64,000 nucleotides of DNA, from assembly GCF_000332475.2 (NCBI RefSeq), contig NZ_AOGX02000013.1, positions 1-64,000 on the forward strand, read 5' to 3'. Made by a program: the position numbers and the translations under genes. Below are positions 9,015 through 18,244 of this stretch, one piece after another. Position 1 is the first letter of the stretch. Every line of letters starts with the position of its first letter. The notes under the pieces are model-generated. The model was not told the DNA's origin, did not search any database, and was given only the letters and a program-made list of their open reading frames with translations. Source of the stretch: Leptospira yanagawae serovar Saopaulo str. Sao Paulo = ATCC 700523. Its GTDB lineage: Bacteria > Spirochaetota > Leptospiria > Leptospirales > Leptospiraceae.

Positions 9015-11198
9015 ATGGACTCTCAATGGAAACGATTCTGGGAAACTGGCCTCTTCCCCTCACTTGAATTTAGCCTAAGCCTATCAATTGGATATATTTT
9101 GTCTTTGTTCTTTTATGTTGCAGGTTCAGAAATGGCCCTCATTGATAGAACGGACACTGCATATCCCATATTACAAGCGTTAACCGCCCTATCCTTTGCT
9201 GCAGGTTTCATTTATCGAAAGTACAAACAAAACTTATCATTCACAATTAGTTTAGGATTATTCATTCTTTCTATTGGGCAAGCCATTTGGTTGTTCTCAG
9301 GAAATACTTCCGAGTTTCTAATTGATTATATCTTTTCCTTTGAATTGGTTTTAATGGGAAGTATCTTATCTGCATTTTTAATTGGAATCTACGGAGGTTC
9401 TCTTCGCGATTTTCGGTTCCTAAGTTTTACTCTGGGTGTTACTACATTTACTTTTTATTCCTTATTTGAACCTAACCAAAACTATTCGATCAAAGTATTA
9501 CTTGCATCTCTCTATGTTTTATTATCCTTTTATTTTTTTAGCACGTTGTTCCAACAAACACCTATCTCAAGCAAATTTTACAAGATAAGATCGAAAATTG
9601 GGAAACATCCTTTATTTGCGCCATTTTACAGATCTGGTTTATCTTTACTGATCTCATATTGTGTTTTACATCTTTACTTCCAACCAGGACCAAAAATTCC
9701 ACTCATCTTATCCATCTCCTTCTCGGTTACGATTGGAAGGGTTTTATCTTTACTTAGTGGATTAAAAAAAGAAACGAAAGCAGTTTATTTAATTGGTAGA
9801 GTCTCTTTATTATTTGCTTTTTTCTTTTTCATTTACCAAACATATTGGAGTTCATTTTTTATTGCGCTTTGTATCATCACAGGAACAATCGTTGGTTTTT
9901 TTAAACCTAACAAAACGCCTTATAAAGAATATTTGATGATTGGAATTGAAACCAGCATTTATCTAGGCATTTCTTTTCTTTTGTATTTTTGGAATTTGCC
10001 AATGGGAATTCGTACATTGACTGCAATGTTATTTGTTCCAGTATTGATGTATCCTTACCTTTTACAAAAACACATAATCCGATTGCCAAGAATTGCGATG
10101 TTAGTTGTGGCAAGTCTTATAGTAATCCTATTTTTTTCACCTCCTACAATTCGAACAAGTACACCTTTTTCCAAAAAAGAAATATTCGATCCTATTCCAT
10201 ATGCAATTACGAATCTCAATTTCAATGAAGAAGAATATATTTTTTACAAATCTGTTTTGCCATTCCCATCAAATCCTTTTTTACCGAAACGTTCCGAAAT
10301 TGAAGGCAAAACAGTTGTTTTAGGTTTAAATTCAAATCAATCTCAGATTATTTCTTATATTGAAAGATTGAGTGAAAAAAATCATCCTTTTTTAATCATT
10401 ACAACCCGTAATAAAACAAATCAATTCCATCACATCAATGCTTTGTCCCTTCTTAGCAGAAAGTCTTTTTGGAATTTTGATATTTATTATCCAAATTACA
10501 TGGCAAATAAAATCAATTATTCCAGTGCACTTCCCTCAGATTGGAAATTAAAATACTTCGCAGAAAAATTAGACAATTTAACTTTTTTGGAAGCAGTAAC
10601 CGTGCTTGATTCTGTGTTAAAGTATTCCTCTGGAGATTTAAGAAAAGATGCAAATGATATCAAACACCTCTATTATGAATCTTTTTCTTCCTATGCGAAA
10701 TTTTACCACAGCATTGGCCAAAACAAATTAAGTTTAGATGCGATAGCATTGGCTAGAAAATTTGAATCACCCAAACCTGACTTATTAAGAATTGCGTTTA
10801 ATAGTTTAAAATTCACAACACCTGAAGCAGACTACATTCCGATCTTGGAAGATTTAAGTAAAGATTCTGAATTCCAAGAATTTGCATGGAACTCATTAAT
10901 CCCTATGTTTGAATCTCTTGGAGAGTGGAATCATGCTTTAAACACAATGAGTTTATTAGAAAAATTCTATCGATCCAATAACCAACAAGAACAAGCAAAC
11001 GAACTAGAATTAGCGAGAGTTAGGCTGTATATCAACCAAGAAAACTGGAAAGAAGTTGAACCTGTCATTTCAACAAGGTTAAGAGAAAATCCAAATTCTG
11101 TGATTTGGGAACGTCTCAAAAATGAAGTTATCGAAAAAAAAGATTCACTCAGGCGAATTAGTGTTCGTCCTGATTTAAAAGAGGCAAGAATCCAATGA
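9015..11198 (+). CDS. Polytopic membrane protein with C-terminal helical (TPR-like) region
   Basis: A 727-residue protein. Residues 1-380 hold about 12 membrane spans; residues 390-480 form a soluble segment and residues about 500-720 are helical with alternating hydrophobic positions like TPR repeats (for example NHALNTMSLLEKF). I recognise no family. The last codons overlap the MotA-like gene by four bases (ATGA), so the two are almost certainly translated together. That pairing suggests a membrane scaffold that works with a proton-driven stator, but this is inference from position. It begins at ATG 9015; no strong ribosome site is visible. Confidence 0.6.
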   Translation: MDSQWKRFWETGLFPSLEFSLSLSIGYILSLFFYVAGSEMALIDRTDTAYPILQALTALSFAAGFIYRKYKQNLSFTISLGLFILSIGQAIWLFSGNTSEFLIDYIFSFELVLMGSILSAFLIGIYGGSLRDFRFLSFTLGVTTFTFYSLFEPNQNYSIKVLLASLYVLLSFYFFSTLFQQTPISSKFYKIRSKIGKHPLFAPFYRSGLSLLISYCVLHLYFQPGPKIPLILSISFSVTIGRVLSLLSGLKKETKAVYLIGRVSLLFAFFFFIYQTYWSSFFIALCIITGTIVGFFKPNKTPYKEYLMIGIETSIYLGISFLLYFWNLPMGIRTLTAMLFVPVLMYPYLLQKHIIRLPRIAMLVVASLIVILFFSPPTIRTSTPFSKKEIFDPIPYAITNLNFNEEEYIFYKSVLPFPSNPFLPKRSEIEGKTVVLGLNSNQSQIISYIERLSEKNHPFLIITTRNKTNQFHHINALSLLSRKSFWNFDIYYPNYMANKINYSSALPSDWKLKYFAEKLDNLTFLEAVTVLDSVLKYSSGDLRKDANDIKHLYYESFSSYAKFYHSIGQNKLSLDAIALARKFESPKPDLLRIAFNSLKFTTPEADYIPILEDLSKDSEFQEFAWNSLIPMFESLGEWNHALNTMSLLEKFYRSNNQQEQANELELARVRLYINQENWKEVEPVISTRLRENPNSVIWERLKNEVIEKKDSLRRISVRPDLKEARIQ

Positions 11199-11935
11199 TC
11201 CATTCAACACTGTTAGGCATCCTAACATCGATTTTATCCGTTTTTGTTGCGATCTTAATAGAAGGTGCATCATTAAGGTCATTTTTCCATGTACCTGCTA
11301 TGTTTCTCATTATCGGAGGCACTTTAGGTGCAACCTTTGCCTCATTTTCACTCACTCAAATCTCAAGAGCAGTGCGTGACACACGTTTTGCCTTAAAAAA
11401 AAGAAAGGAAACTGATCTGAAATTAGTATTCTTTCGGTTTTGGGAAAAAGCAAGAAAAGACGGTTTACTTTCGTTAGAAGATGAATCTAAAAAATTAGAT
11501 AATTCTTTTTTGCAAAAGGGAATTCAGTTAATCGTGGATGGATCAGATCCAAGGACGATCGAAGAAATTTTATGGGAAGCGCACGAAGAAAAAGAAAAAG
11601 AAGATATGAAGTCGGCAAAAGTATTTGAAACTGCAGCTGGATTTTCTCCCACTATTGGAATCATTGGTACAGTTCTTGGCCTTGTGACTGTACTTGAAAA
11701 TTTGGATGGTGGAACAAAGGCATTAGGGCAAGGGATTGCAACTGCATTCATCGCTACATTTTATGGTATTTCTTTCGCAAACTTAATTTTATTACCCATT
11801 TCAAACCAACTCAAAGTCGTAGCAAAAAGAGAAAGTAATGAACGTCAGGCGATTATGCGAGGAATATTGTCATTACAATCAGGTGAAAACCGAAGGATCC
11901 TCGCGGAACGTATTGATCCTTTTATAAATCAGTAA
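11195..11935 (+). CDS. MotA-like proton-channel subunit
   Basis: A 246-residue inner-membrane protein of the MotA/ExbB/TolQ superfamily. Four spans are visible at about 5-25, 34-54, 150-170 and 180-202. The cytoplasmic loop contains ARKDGLLSLE (86-95), matching the MotA charged motif that touches the flagellar rotor, and the two conserved prolines appear as P152 and P201. This favours a true flagellar MotA over ExbB. No motB or OmpA-type partner lies adjacent, although MotA normally works with MotB. The gene overlaps the upstream membrane/TPR gene by four bases. Confidence 0.75.
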   Translation: MIHSTLLGILTSILSVFVAILIEGASLRSFFHVPAMFLIIGGTLGATFASFSLTQISRAVRDTRFALKKRKETDLKLVFFRFWEKARKDGLLSLEDESKKLDNSFLQKGIQLIVDGSDPRTIEEILWEAHEEKEKEDMKSAKVFETAAGFSPTIGIIGTVLGLVTVLENLDGGTKALGQGIATAFIATFYGISFANLILLPISNQLKVVAKRESNERQAIMRGILSLQSGENRRILAERIDPFINQ

Positions 11936-11943
11936 TTCAAAAA

Positions 11944-12432
11944 TCAAATTTTATTTTCAAGATTTTTAATGAATTCATTTGATAGGGCTCTATAGTTCTT
12001 CAACAATTGGTTCCATGTAAGATCATTGTGAATTTTGTTTTGAATAACCAACTCATTGATTTTTTCCGTGAGCTCACCATCTAAAGAAGCGGATAAAGTA
12101 TCTGGAATAATTCTTTTTATAGCATACTCCACCGTAACAGATGAATTTTCAAATGAAGATTGGAAGTGTTTTGTAAGATTAGATCTCTCAATCAATTCTT
12201 CTTCCGATTCCCAAAAATTTGCTTCCACAATTCCATTGCCAATATTCCAAATTGCATTTCCGAATTGATAAGAAGTAAAAACAATATGGTTCGGTATAAA
12301 ATTCAAAAATTTAATTTTTACCATTCTTTCTATAAAATTAGTTTTTAAGTAGGAACGTAGATACACGGTTACGGAATCATCTTCCACCACTTCTTCATCT
12401 AAAACCATTTTCTTTGTAAAACTTAAATTCAT
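11944..12432 (-). CDS. Hypothetical protein
   Basis: A 162-residue protein of no recognised family, with mixed helices and strands, an acidic stretch near residues 10-18 and no signal peptide or membrane span. The frame continues to a TTG at 12459, but ATG at 12430-12432 with GGAG 11 bases upstream is better supported. It lies 33 bases after the rRNA methyltransferase gene and is probably in the same transcript. It ends nine bases from the convergent MotA-like gene. Function unknown. Confidence 0.6.
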   Translation of the reverse strand: MNLSFTKKMVLDEEVVEDDSVTVYLRSYLKTNFIERMVKIKFLNFIPNHIVFTSYQFGNAIWNIGNGIVEANFWESEEELIERSNLTKHFQSSFENSSVTVEYAIKRIIPDTLSASLDGELTEKINELVIQNKIHNDLTWNQLLKNYRALSNEFIKNLENKI

Positions 12433-12465
12433 TTCAAATTTTGCTCCGTAATCAATCAATCCTAA

Positions 12466-13461
12466 TCAAATCGTTACGTCATGATTTGGTGTGATACAGA
12501 AAAGTTGATGGATCTTATCATCTCGAAAGTCAAGGGGAATTGAATCTTTGGTTTTGTTGGTGCATATGTACCCTCTTTCCTTCCATTCTTCGTCTTCCAC
12601 TTCCATTTTGAATTTTCTAAAATTTGTAGAAAACCAAATCTCTCCATTTTCATTTAGAAATTTTGATAACAATAATAAAAGTAAGTTTTTATGTTTGGCT
12701 TGCACATCCCATTCTTCATACATTTTTTTACTATTGGAGAATGTAGGTGGATCTAAAAAAATCAAATCATATCTCTCTCGATTTGCATTTCTGGTTTCGT
12801 CTTCAATCCACTTTAAAATATCAGCATTGATGATCTGGTGATTTTGACCACCAAATCCATTCCGTTCCAAATTTTGTTTTGCCCAATCACAATAGGTTTT
12901 AGATAAATCGACACTCTTAGTTTTTTTTGCCCCACCTGATGCCGCGTAAACGGAAAAGGCACCAGTATACGAAAATAAGTTGAGAATAGATTGATTTTTT
13001 GATTTCTCTTTGATCCAACCTCGCGTCACACGATGGTCCAAAAACAATCCAGTGTCTAAATAATCAGTTAAATTAATGCGAAATTCTAAATTGGATTCTT
13101 TCACCCAGAAAAAATTCCCTTCCAACGCAAATTTTTCATATTGATCTTTGCCTTTTTGTTTTTGCCTTTGTTTGAGAAACAAATCGCTTTCGCTCAACTG
13201 AAATACATCTCGAATGATTGCTTGTATTGTTGTTAATCTTTCATGGTGATCACTTTCTGCTTTGAAACGTAGTGAACTTTTATCATATAACACAAAACCA
13301 TTGGGGTATCGATCTAAAATACAAGCTACCTGAGGAATATCTTCAGAATAAATGCGATAACATTCGATGGAGTTTTTTTTTGCCCATTTTTCGCGTTCTT
13401 TTTTTAGTTTGCGAAGGCGATTTTCAAACATAATGAGGGCGCCTAATCCTCGTTCCGTCAT
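12466..13461 (-). CDS. RlmK/RlmI-like 23S rRNA methyltransferase
   Basis: A 331-residue class I SAM-dependent methyltransferase. The SAM-binding loop is NLFSYTGAFS (about 161-170), the acidic residue after strand 2 is in SVDLS (about 183-187), and the catalytic segment is FLDPPTFSNS (about 235-244). GLFLDHR, just before the domain, is characteristic of the RlmK half of E. coli RlmKL and of related RNA methyltransferases. The THUMP and RlmL portions of RlmKL are absent, so it acts as a stand-alone enzyme, probably on 23S rRNA. ATG at 13459-13461 has AGGA seven bases upstream. The exact target base is not deducible. Confidence 0.75.
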   Translation of the reverse strand: MTERGLGALIMFENRLRKLKKEREKWAKKNSIECYRIYSEDIPQVACILDRYPNGFVLYDKSSLRFKAESDHHERLTTIQAIIRDVFQLSESDLFLKQRQKQKGKDQYEKFALEGNFFWVKESNLEFRINLTDYLDTGLFLDHRVTRGWIKEKSKNQSILNLFSYTGAFSVYAASGGAKKTKSVDLSKTYCDWAKQNLERNGFGGQNHQIINADILKWIEDETRNANRERYDLIFLDPPTFSNSKKMYEEWDVQAKHKNLLLLLLSKFLNENGEIWFSTNFRKFKMEVEDEEWKERGYICTNKTKDSIPLDFRDDKIHQLFCITPNHDVTI

Positions 13462-13496
13462 TTGGTTTTCCTTTGGGGGGATATTAACGTATACTT

Positions 13497-13542
13497 CCCC
13501 GCCCTAATCGAACTGGGTGGGGAGATCCACCCGCCACCCAAT
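13497..13542 (+). repeat. Dispersed GC-rich palindromic repeat, copy B
   Basis: The element reads CCCCGCCCTAATCGAACT, GGGTGGGG, AGAT, CCACCCGCCACCCAAT. CCCCGCCC can pair with GGGTGGGG, and GGGTGG with CCACCC, so two hairpins exclude each other. It lies between the divergent methyltransferase and RNase H genes. Flanking GTAT on the left and a CTCC-TTTA-like stretch on the right are also shared with copy A, so the unit may be about 60 bases long. Confidence 0.75.
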
Positions 13543-13665
13543 ACGCTCCATTTATCATGCCTCCTTGAAAAAGTCCTCCCAATTTCCAAATCACCGACTT
13601 TTTTTTCAGATTGGTTCATGTTTTTGATTGGTGAGAGGGATCACGACCAAAAGAATGTCGACTAT

Positions 13666-14079
13666 ATGTCCACAAAAGACACAACCTTTATTTATTGCGA
13701 TGGAAGCTCACGAGGAAATCCAGGACCTGCTGCCATTGGAGTTTCCTTCCAAAACAATGATGGTATCGAATTTTTTTTCGTATCTGAAAAAATCGGGAAC
13801 GCAACCAATAACATTGCCGAATGGCATGCGTTACTTCGTGGAATGGAAGAAGCAATCAAACAAAATATTAAAAAAACAAAATTCAGGTTAGATTCGGAAT
13901 TAGTCGTCAAACAGATGAAAGGTGAATACAAAGTCAAAAACAAAGATTTGATGGTATTCAAATCAAAATGTGAAGAACTAAAATCCTCTTTTGAAAATTT
14001 TGAAATCCAATACATCCCTCGCGAACAAAATGCACGAGCTGATCAACTTGCCAATTTTGCTCAAGATTCAAAAGTATGA
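13666..14079 (+). CDS. RNase HI-family ribonuclease
   Basis: A 137-residue single-domain RNase H, about the normal length. It cuts RNA in RNA-DNA hybrids. The four acidic active-site positions appear in YCDGSSRGNPG (residues 10-20), NNIAEW, RLDSELV and ARADQLAN. It resembles the short RnhA/YpdQ-like forms without a hybrid-binding N-terminal domain. The reading frame extends upstream to 13462, but that stretch crosses the repeat and has no domain; ATG at 13666 starts five residues before the fold. The next gene overlaps its end by four bases (ATGA). Confidence 0.8.
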   Translation: MSTKDTTFIYCDGSSRGNPGPAAIGVSFQNNDGIEFFFVSEKIGNATNNIAEWHALLRGMEEAIKQNIKKTKFRLDSELVVKQMKGEYKVKNKDLMVFKSKCEELKSSFENFEIQYIPREQNARADQLANFAQDSKV

Positions 14080-14441
14080 GCCATCAAACATTCTTTCGAT
14101 TATTTTTAATGATCAATTTTGTTTCCATTGCCTTTGCTTGTAAACCCTCGATCAATAAACAATTGGATCGTCTTTTGGAAGACGGGTCTGTGATACAAAC
14201 CGCAACTTTTTGTGCAAAACATTCCCACCAACTGCAGGATAGGAAAGAGGATTGTGATCGTGTCACAAAGGATGCAAAATCAGAAATCGATACAATCTTA
14301 AACCGAAAGTTGGACTTGGGTATAGCTCCGGTCATTGTCCCAAAATCCCAAGGTCAGGAAATCGAAGAGTTTCTTAAAGTCCATACACAAATGGGGATAC
14401 GTTATTGGGAAATCTGGAAATCCAATGTGATTTTAGAATAG
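14076..14441 (+). CDS. Small putative lipoprotein
   Basis: A 121-residue protein. Residues 1-21 form a signal peptide ending in IAFA before C22, a plausible spirochaetal lipobox. The mature part is helical, with three further Cys residues (near 47, 60 and surroundings) that could form disulfides. The start overlaps the RNase H stop by four bases, so translation is coupled. I do not recognise a family. It would sit in the inner or outer membrane facing the periplasm. Confidence 0.6.
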   Translation: MSHQTFFRLFLMINFVSIAFACKPSINKQLDRLLEDGSVIQTATFCAKHSHQLQDRKEDCDRVTKDAKSEIDTILNRKLDLGIAPVIVPKSQGQEIEEFLKVHTQMGIRYWEIWKSNVILE

Positions 14442-14474
14442 ACAATCTCTCCCATTCTTAGATAACCATTGTAT

Positions 14475-14897
14475 ATGGCTGGTGATCCTTCTCAAATTCT
14501 CAAAAAAATTGGACTTAAAGTTACAAAAAACAGAGAACAAGTTTTATCTATTTTGCAAGGATCCCCTAGACCACTCAACCACCAAGAAATCATGGAAAAA
14601 CTTCCCAAAGAAGAATCTTGGGACCGAGTGACCATCTACCGTGCTCTTTCAGACTTGGAAGAAAAAAATCTTCTCAACTCACTTCACTCAACAGACCGGG
14701 TGACTTACTTTGAATTAAAGTCTGACGGCAATCATGTAGTCTCGGCCGCTCATGGCCATTTGATCTGCAATGTATGTGGTAAAATAGAATGCATCGATGA
14801 TCCATGGAATGGAATGCCTTCCTCTAAACAACTCAAAGGTTTTACGACAGAATCAGTAGAAATTGTATTTAGAGGCAAGTGTAGAAATTGCCAATAA
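14475..14897 (+). CDS. Fur-family metalloregulator
   Basis: A 140-residue Fur/PerR/Zur-type repressor. The winged helix covers residues 8-80 (QILKKIGLKVTKNR and RVTIYRALSDLEE). The structural zinc site is C-x-x-C twice: CNVCG near 98 and CRNC at the C-terminus. The usual HHDH regulatory motif is reduced to AAHGHLIC and the late His of the GFxxxxH segment is replaced by Ser (GFTTES), so metal sensing may differ from canonical Fur. ATG 14475 is preferred over a TTG six bases earlier. The downstream CCA gene overlaps it by about ten bases. Confidence 0.8.
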   Translation: MAGDPSQILKKIGLKVTKNREQVLSILQGSPRPLNHQEIMEKLPKEESWDRVTIYRALSDLEEKNLLNSLHSTDRVTYFELKSDGNHVVSAAHGHLICNVCGKIECIDDPWNGMPSSKQLKGFTTESVEIVFRGKCRNCQ

Positions 14898-16174
14898 ACT
14901 TCCATTCACTAGTTCCAGATTTTAACAGACACCATTTAGAAACCATTAACTCCACCCTAAAAAAAGCAGGGTATGAATGTTATTTGGTTGGTGGTTCTGT
15001 AAGGGACCTTGTGATGAATAAAATTCCAAAAGAATACGACTTCACAACCAATGCAGAACCCAAACAAGTCAAAAAACTTTTCCGAACAGTAATCGACACA
15101 GGCATCGACCACGGAACTGTTACCATCGTTTTAGACAGAATCAATTATGAAGTCACTACTTATCGTATTGACAAAGATTATCTGGATGGCAGAAGGCCAG
15201 AACACGTCGAGTTTGGTACAACATTACAAGAAGATCTAAAACGACGTGATTTCACAATGAATGCCTTGGCATATGATTTACAAACGGGACAACTTGTAGA
15301 TGAACACTTTGGTTTAAACGATATTGAAAATAAACTGATTCGAACAATAGGGAATCCAATCAAGCGATTCAGTGAAGATGGTTTAAGACCAATTCGAGCA
15401 TTACGATTTGCAAGTACTCTCGATTTTACAATTGAGTTCGAAACAAAAAAAGCAATCCAAGAAACAAAATCGATCACTCAAAAGATATCTTTAGAACGAT
15501 TTCAAGATGAAATCCTAAAATCATTTTTAGGTGACAATCCAGCCAAAATGATCCAACTCTTAGTGGAAGAAAATATTTTTCCTCTATTTGTTCCAAGTCT
15601 GACAAATTCAATATCCATTAATCCAAATAAAATCCATTTACTCAATCAAGTCACTAAAGAGATCATTGGATTGCAACTTGCGATTGCGTTTGATTCAATC
15701 ATTTCTGATTTAACGCTTAAAAACTTAGAATCGATTTTAAGGACATTGAAGTTTTCAGGCCAAAACATAAAAGATTCTTTATTGTTTTTAGAATTAATGA
15801 ACAAATGGCACTCAATTGAAAATAAAAACAATCTCGCTATCTATCAAATCAAAAAAGAGTTTCTAGCGCCCGTTAAACGGCACTTCCAACAAAGACAAGT
15901 AATCGATAAAAACTTTTTGGACAAAATGAATCCTATTTTTGGAATTCATACAGAAACATTTGTTAAACTATGGGAAGAAAAACATCCCCTTCTTCTCTCC
16001 GATTTGGCAGTCAATGGAAATGATTTGGCAAAAACCTTCCCACTTTTTCCCAAAACGAATTACGGAGAGCTCTTAGCGTACCTTTTGGACCTAGTTTTGG
16101 AATCGCCTAAAGAAAATGAATTTCAAAGATTAATCATCCATTCTGCTGAATTTATAAACAAACTGTCCAAATAA
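14888..16174 (+). CDS. cca: CCA-adding tRNA nucleotidyltransferase
   Basis: A 428-residue class II nucleotidyltransferase that builds or repairs the CCA end of tRNA. The head domain shows VGGSVRDLVMNKIPKEYDFTT with the metal-binding Asp (about 34-54) and the conserved KRRDFTMNALAYD (about 118-130). The nucleotide-binding RALRFAS segment follows near 175. The C-terminal LAVNGNDLA (about 376-384) is typical of CCA-adding enzymes rather than poly(A) polymerases, although a poly(A) polymerase cannot be excluded without comparison. The likely start is TTG, overlapping the Fur-family stop, indicating co-translation. Close to the usual family length. Confidence 0.8.
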   Translation: MPINFHSLVPDFNRHHLETINSTLKKAGYECYLVGGSVRDLVMNKIPKEYDFTTNAEPKQVKKLFRTVIDTGIDHGTVTIVLDRINYEVTTYRIDKDYLDGRRPEHVEFGTTLQEDLKRRDFTMNALAYDLQTGQLVDEHFGLNDIENKLIRTIGNPIKRFSEDGLRPIRALRFASTLDFTIEFETKKAIQETKSITQKISLERFQDEILKSFLGDNPAKMIQLLVEENIFPLFVPSLTNSISINPNKIHLLNQVTKEIIGLQLAIAFDSIISDLTLKNLESILRTLKFSGQNIKDSLLFLELMNKWHSIENKNNLAIYQIKKEFLAPVKRHFQQRQVIDKNFLDKMNPIFGIHTETFVKLWEEKHPLLLSDLAVNGNDLAKTFPLFPKTNYGELLAYLLDLVLESPKENEFQRLIIHSAEFINKLSK

Positions 16175-16294
16175 AAAAAATTCAGTAACGATCTAGGTCC
16201 TAACTTTGTTCTTTTATTAAACAAATTTCAATATTTTTTCTGAATTTTTACCAACGAATTCCATTTCTTCTCATTTTTCTGCCTTCCCCGAGTA

Positions 16295-16308
16295 GTTGGC
16301 ATGCCAAC
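16295..16308. promoter_or_regulatory. Perfect 14-bp palindrome upstream of porin gene
   Basis: GTTGGCATGCCAAC reads the same on both strands and lies 45 bases before the porin start, within the 180-base gap after cca. Its position suits an operator for a dimeric regulator, or a small hairpin in the leader. The binding protein is unknown. Confidence 0.35.
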
Positions 16309-16353
16309 CTGGTACACAACTTGCAAACGATGTTAACATAGGAGAAATGGCAA

Positions 16354-17736
16354 ATGAGAAATAAATATACTCTTCTCGCAACTTCGGTTGCCCTTCTCGT
16401 TTCAAGTTCAGTTTTTGCACAAGGCGAAGCAAAAGAAAAATCTTGGTACGATAAGATCAACGTTTCTGGTTACGTAGATGTATTCTACATGTATACAGCA
16501 AACAACGTGGAGGGAGCTAAACGTGATTCCTCTGGAACTTTCAACACGCAAAACAAACAATTCGGCGTATCTGCGGCAGTGCTCGATTTGCAAAAGCTTG
16601 CGGACAAAGATAGTCCTTGGGGTTTTAGAACTGTTTTCCAAAACGGTCAAAATAACGTTTATCAAGAAGCACCTTATAACCAAACAAACAGTACTGTAAA
16701 CATGAATATGCTCCAACAAGCATACGTTTCATTTTACTTTCCTGTTTTAAAAGGTTTAACGGTTGATATGGGTAAAATGGCTACTCACATCGGTTACGAA
16801 GTATTGGATACGAAAGATAACCCAACCTATACAATTGGATACATCTTCTTTAACACAATCCCGTTCATTAACACAGGTGCAAGAGCAAACTTAGCTGTTT
16901 CCGATAAGTTAAACCTTGGTTTCTACTTATATAACAGTGTCGGTGGAACTGGTTCTGATATCTCTGCATATAACAATGCAAACATATCTACTTACCGTGA
17001 CGGCGTTAACAAAAATAAAGCAGTGGGAACTCAAGTTTCCTATGACATTATTTCTGATAAGTTGAAAGTTGCTTGGAACACTTTATACGGTGTTGATGTT
17101 ACTTATGCACGACCATCCAATGGCGACTACTGGATGAACGAAGTATACGGAACTCCAATCAATGCACGACGTGCAAGTTACCAAAATGACTACTGGTTAA
17201 TCAACAACGTAATCTTGAGTTTCACGCCAAACGACAAAACTCTTCTCGTGTTTGATTACACTCAAGGTGATAAAAGTGGAGCAGCTGCGACTCTCAACGA
17301 TCCAACTACACAAGTTGACGTAGACGGAACAGGAACTACAAAAGTATCGCTCACTCGTGATGATAGCAATGCGAAACGTGTATACAAAACTTACGGACTT
17401 TGGGGTCGTTATAAGTTTACTGATAAGTGGGCTCTTGCCGGTCGTTATGAAAGAATTGACGATTCTAGAAACGGTGCACCACTCGGAGTTAGCAATAACG
17501 CGGCTGGAAGATATGACCTTCAATACATGAGTGGATTAGGATACAACAGCACTAAATACTACCTAGGAAGTGCTCAAACATTCACAATCACACCTACTTA
17601 CTACTATGGAGACAACATTATCATTAAGGTTGACTTCAGAAGAGACCAAGCGAAAGGCCAAGTATTCACTGATGAGAAAGGACAACCTCAATCACATCAA
17701 AACGGTGTTACTTTAGGTATCGTTGCAACATTCTAA
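16354..17736 (+). CDS. Outer-membrane beta-barrel porin (BBP2-like)
   Basis: A 460-residue exported protein. The signal peptide (about 1-22, ending VFAQ) is followed by SWYDKINVSGYVDVFYMY, typical of the putative beta-barrel porin 2 family. Alternating aromatic strands run to the last residues and the chain ends in phenylalanine (IVATF), as expected for an outer-membrane barrel recognised by BamA. GGAG lies ten bases before the ATG. A small lipoprotein gene follows after 21 bases and is likely co-transcribed. The transported solute is not evident. Confidence 0.75.
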   Translation: MRNKYTLLATSVALLVSSSVFAQGEAKEKSWYDKINVSGYVDVFYMYTANNVEGAKRDSSGTFNTQNKQFGVSAAVLDLQKLADKDSPWGFRTVFQNGQNNVYQEAPYNQTNSTVNMNMLQQAYVSFYFPVLKGLTVDMGKMATHIGYEVLDTKDNPTYTIGYIFFNTIPFINTGARANLAVSDKLNLGFYLYNSVGGTGSDISAYNNANISTYRDGVNKNKAVGTQVSYDIISDKLKVAWNTLYGVDVTYARPSNGDYWMNEVYGTPINARRASYQNDYWLINNVILSFTPNDKTLLVFDYTQGDKSGAAATLNDPTTQVDVDGTGTTKVSLTRDDSNAKRVYKTYGLWGRYKFTDKWALAGRYERIDDSRNGAPLGVSNNAAGRYDLQYMSGLGYNSTKYYLGSAQTFTITPTYYYGDNIIIKVDFRRDQAKGQVFTDEKGQPQSHQNGVTLGIVATF

Positions 17737-17757
17737 GGAAAAGGAGAAAGAAAAAAT

Positions 17758-18219
17758 ATGAAATCCATTAAAGTAAAATCCGGATTCGTCTCCCTGGCAG
17801 TGATCGTGGCTTTGTCTACAATGTCATTTGTAAATTGTGCGCAGTCTTCAGGAAAGAAAAATGAAGATACTACACTACTTACCTACCTTGTAGCCAACCC
17901 TTTCACACCGCAAGGCGCACAAGCAGATTGTTTGGTATCAGTTGGTTTGATCAATTCATGTATCTCTTCCAAAACGCAAATTGATGCAGGAGTAAATTGT
18001 TCTTTGATTACGATTGCTGATAACCAAGCAATTGGAGCAGATTACTCTACGATCAAAACAGCTGTGATCAAAAAATACAATGAGTCAAAATGTAACATTG
18101 CAGAAAACAAGTATACAAGTGCTTCTTCCGCAGTGGATGCTTTCAAGGATTCATTGACATTCACTTCAACAAGTGACGCAAGCTCAAAAGTTGTGTTCTC
18201 TGCACCGACATATTACTAA
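17758..18219 (+). CDS. Small lipoprotein, porin neighbour
   Basis: A 153-residue protein with a signal sequence and a lipobox-like FVNC with Cys27 as the lipid site. The mature part is Ser/Thr rich and has four further Cys residues (for example ADCLVS, NSCISS, VNCS and SKCN), which could make two disulfides. AAGGAGA precedes the ATG. It follows the porin by 21 bases and ends before a clear terminator, so the two form a two-gene operon. No family recognised; a porin accessory or surface role is inference. Confidence 0.65.
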   Translation: MKSIKVKSGFVSLAVIVALSTMSFVNCAQSSGKKNEDTTLLTYLVANPFTPQGAQADCLVSVGLINSCISSKTQIDAGVNCSLITIADNQAIGADYSTIKTAVIKKYNESKCNIAENKYTSASSAVDAFKDSLTFTSTSDASSKVVFSAPTYY

Positions 18220-18244
18220 GTCGTTCAGATCAAACACCGAAATG

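Noticed and set aside
8895..9026. Upstream extension of the GT2 gene from TTG
   Set aside because: Would overlap the divergent gene's start; the ATG at 8894 begins at the first membrane helix.
13462..13665. N-terminal extension of the RNase H frame
   Set aside because: Crosses repeat copy B, and the RNase H fold is complete without it.
16408..16719. 103-codon minus-strand frame in the porin gene
   Set aside because: Antisense shadow of the beta-barrel gene.
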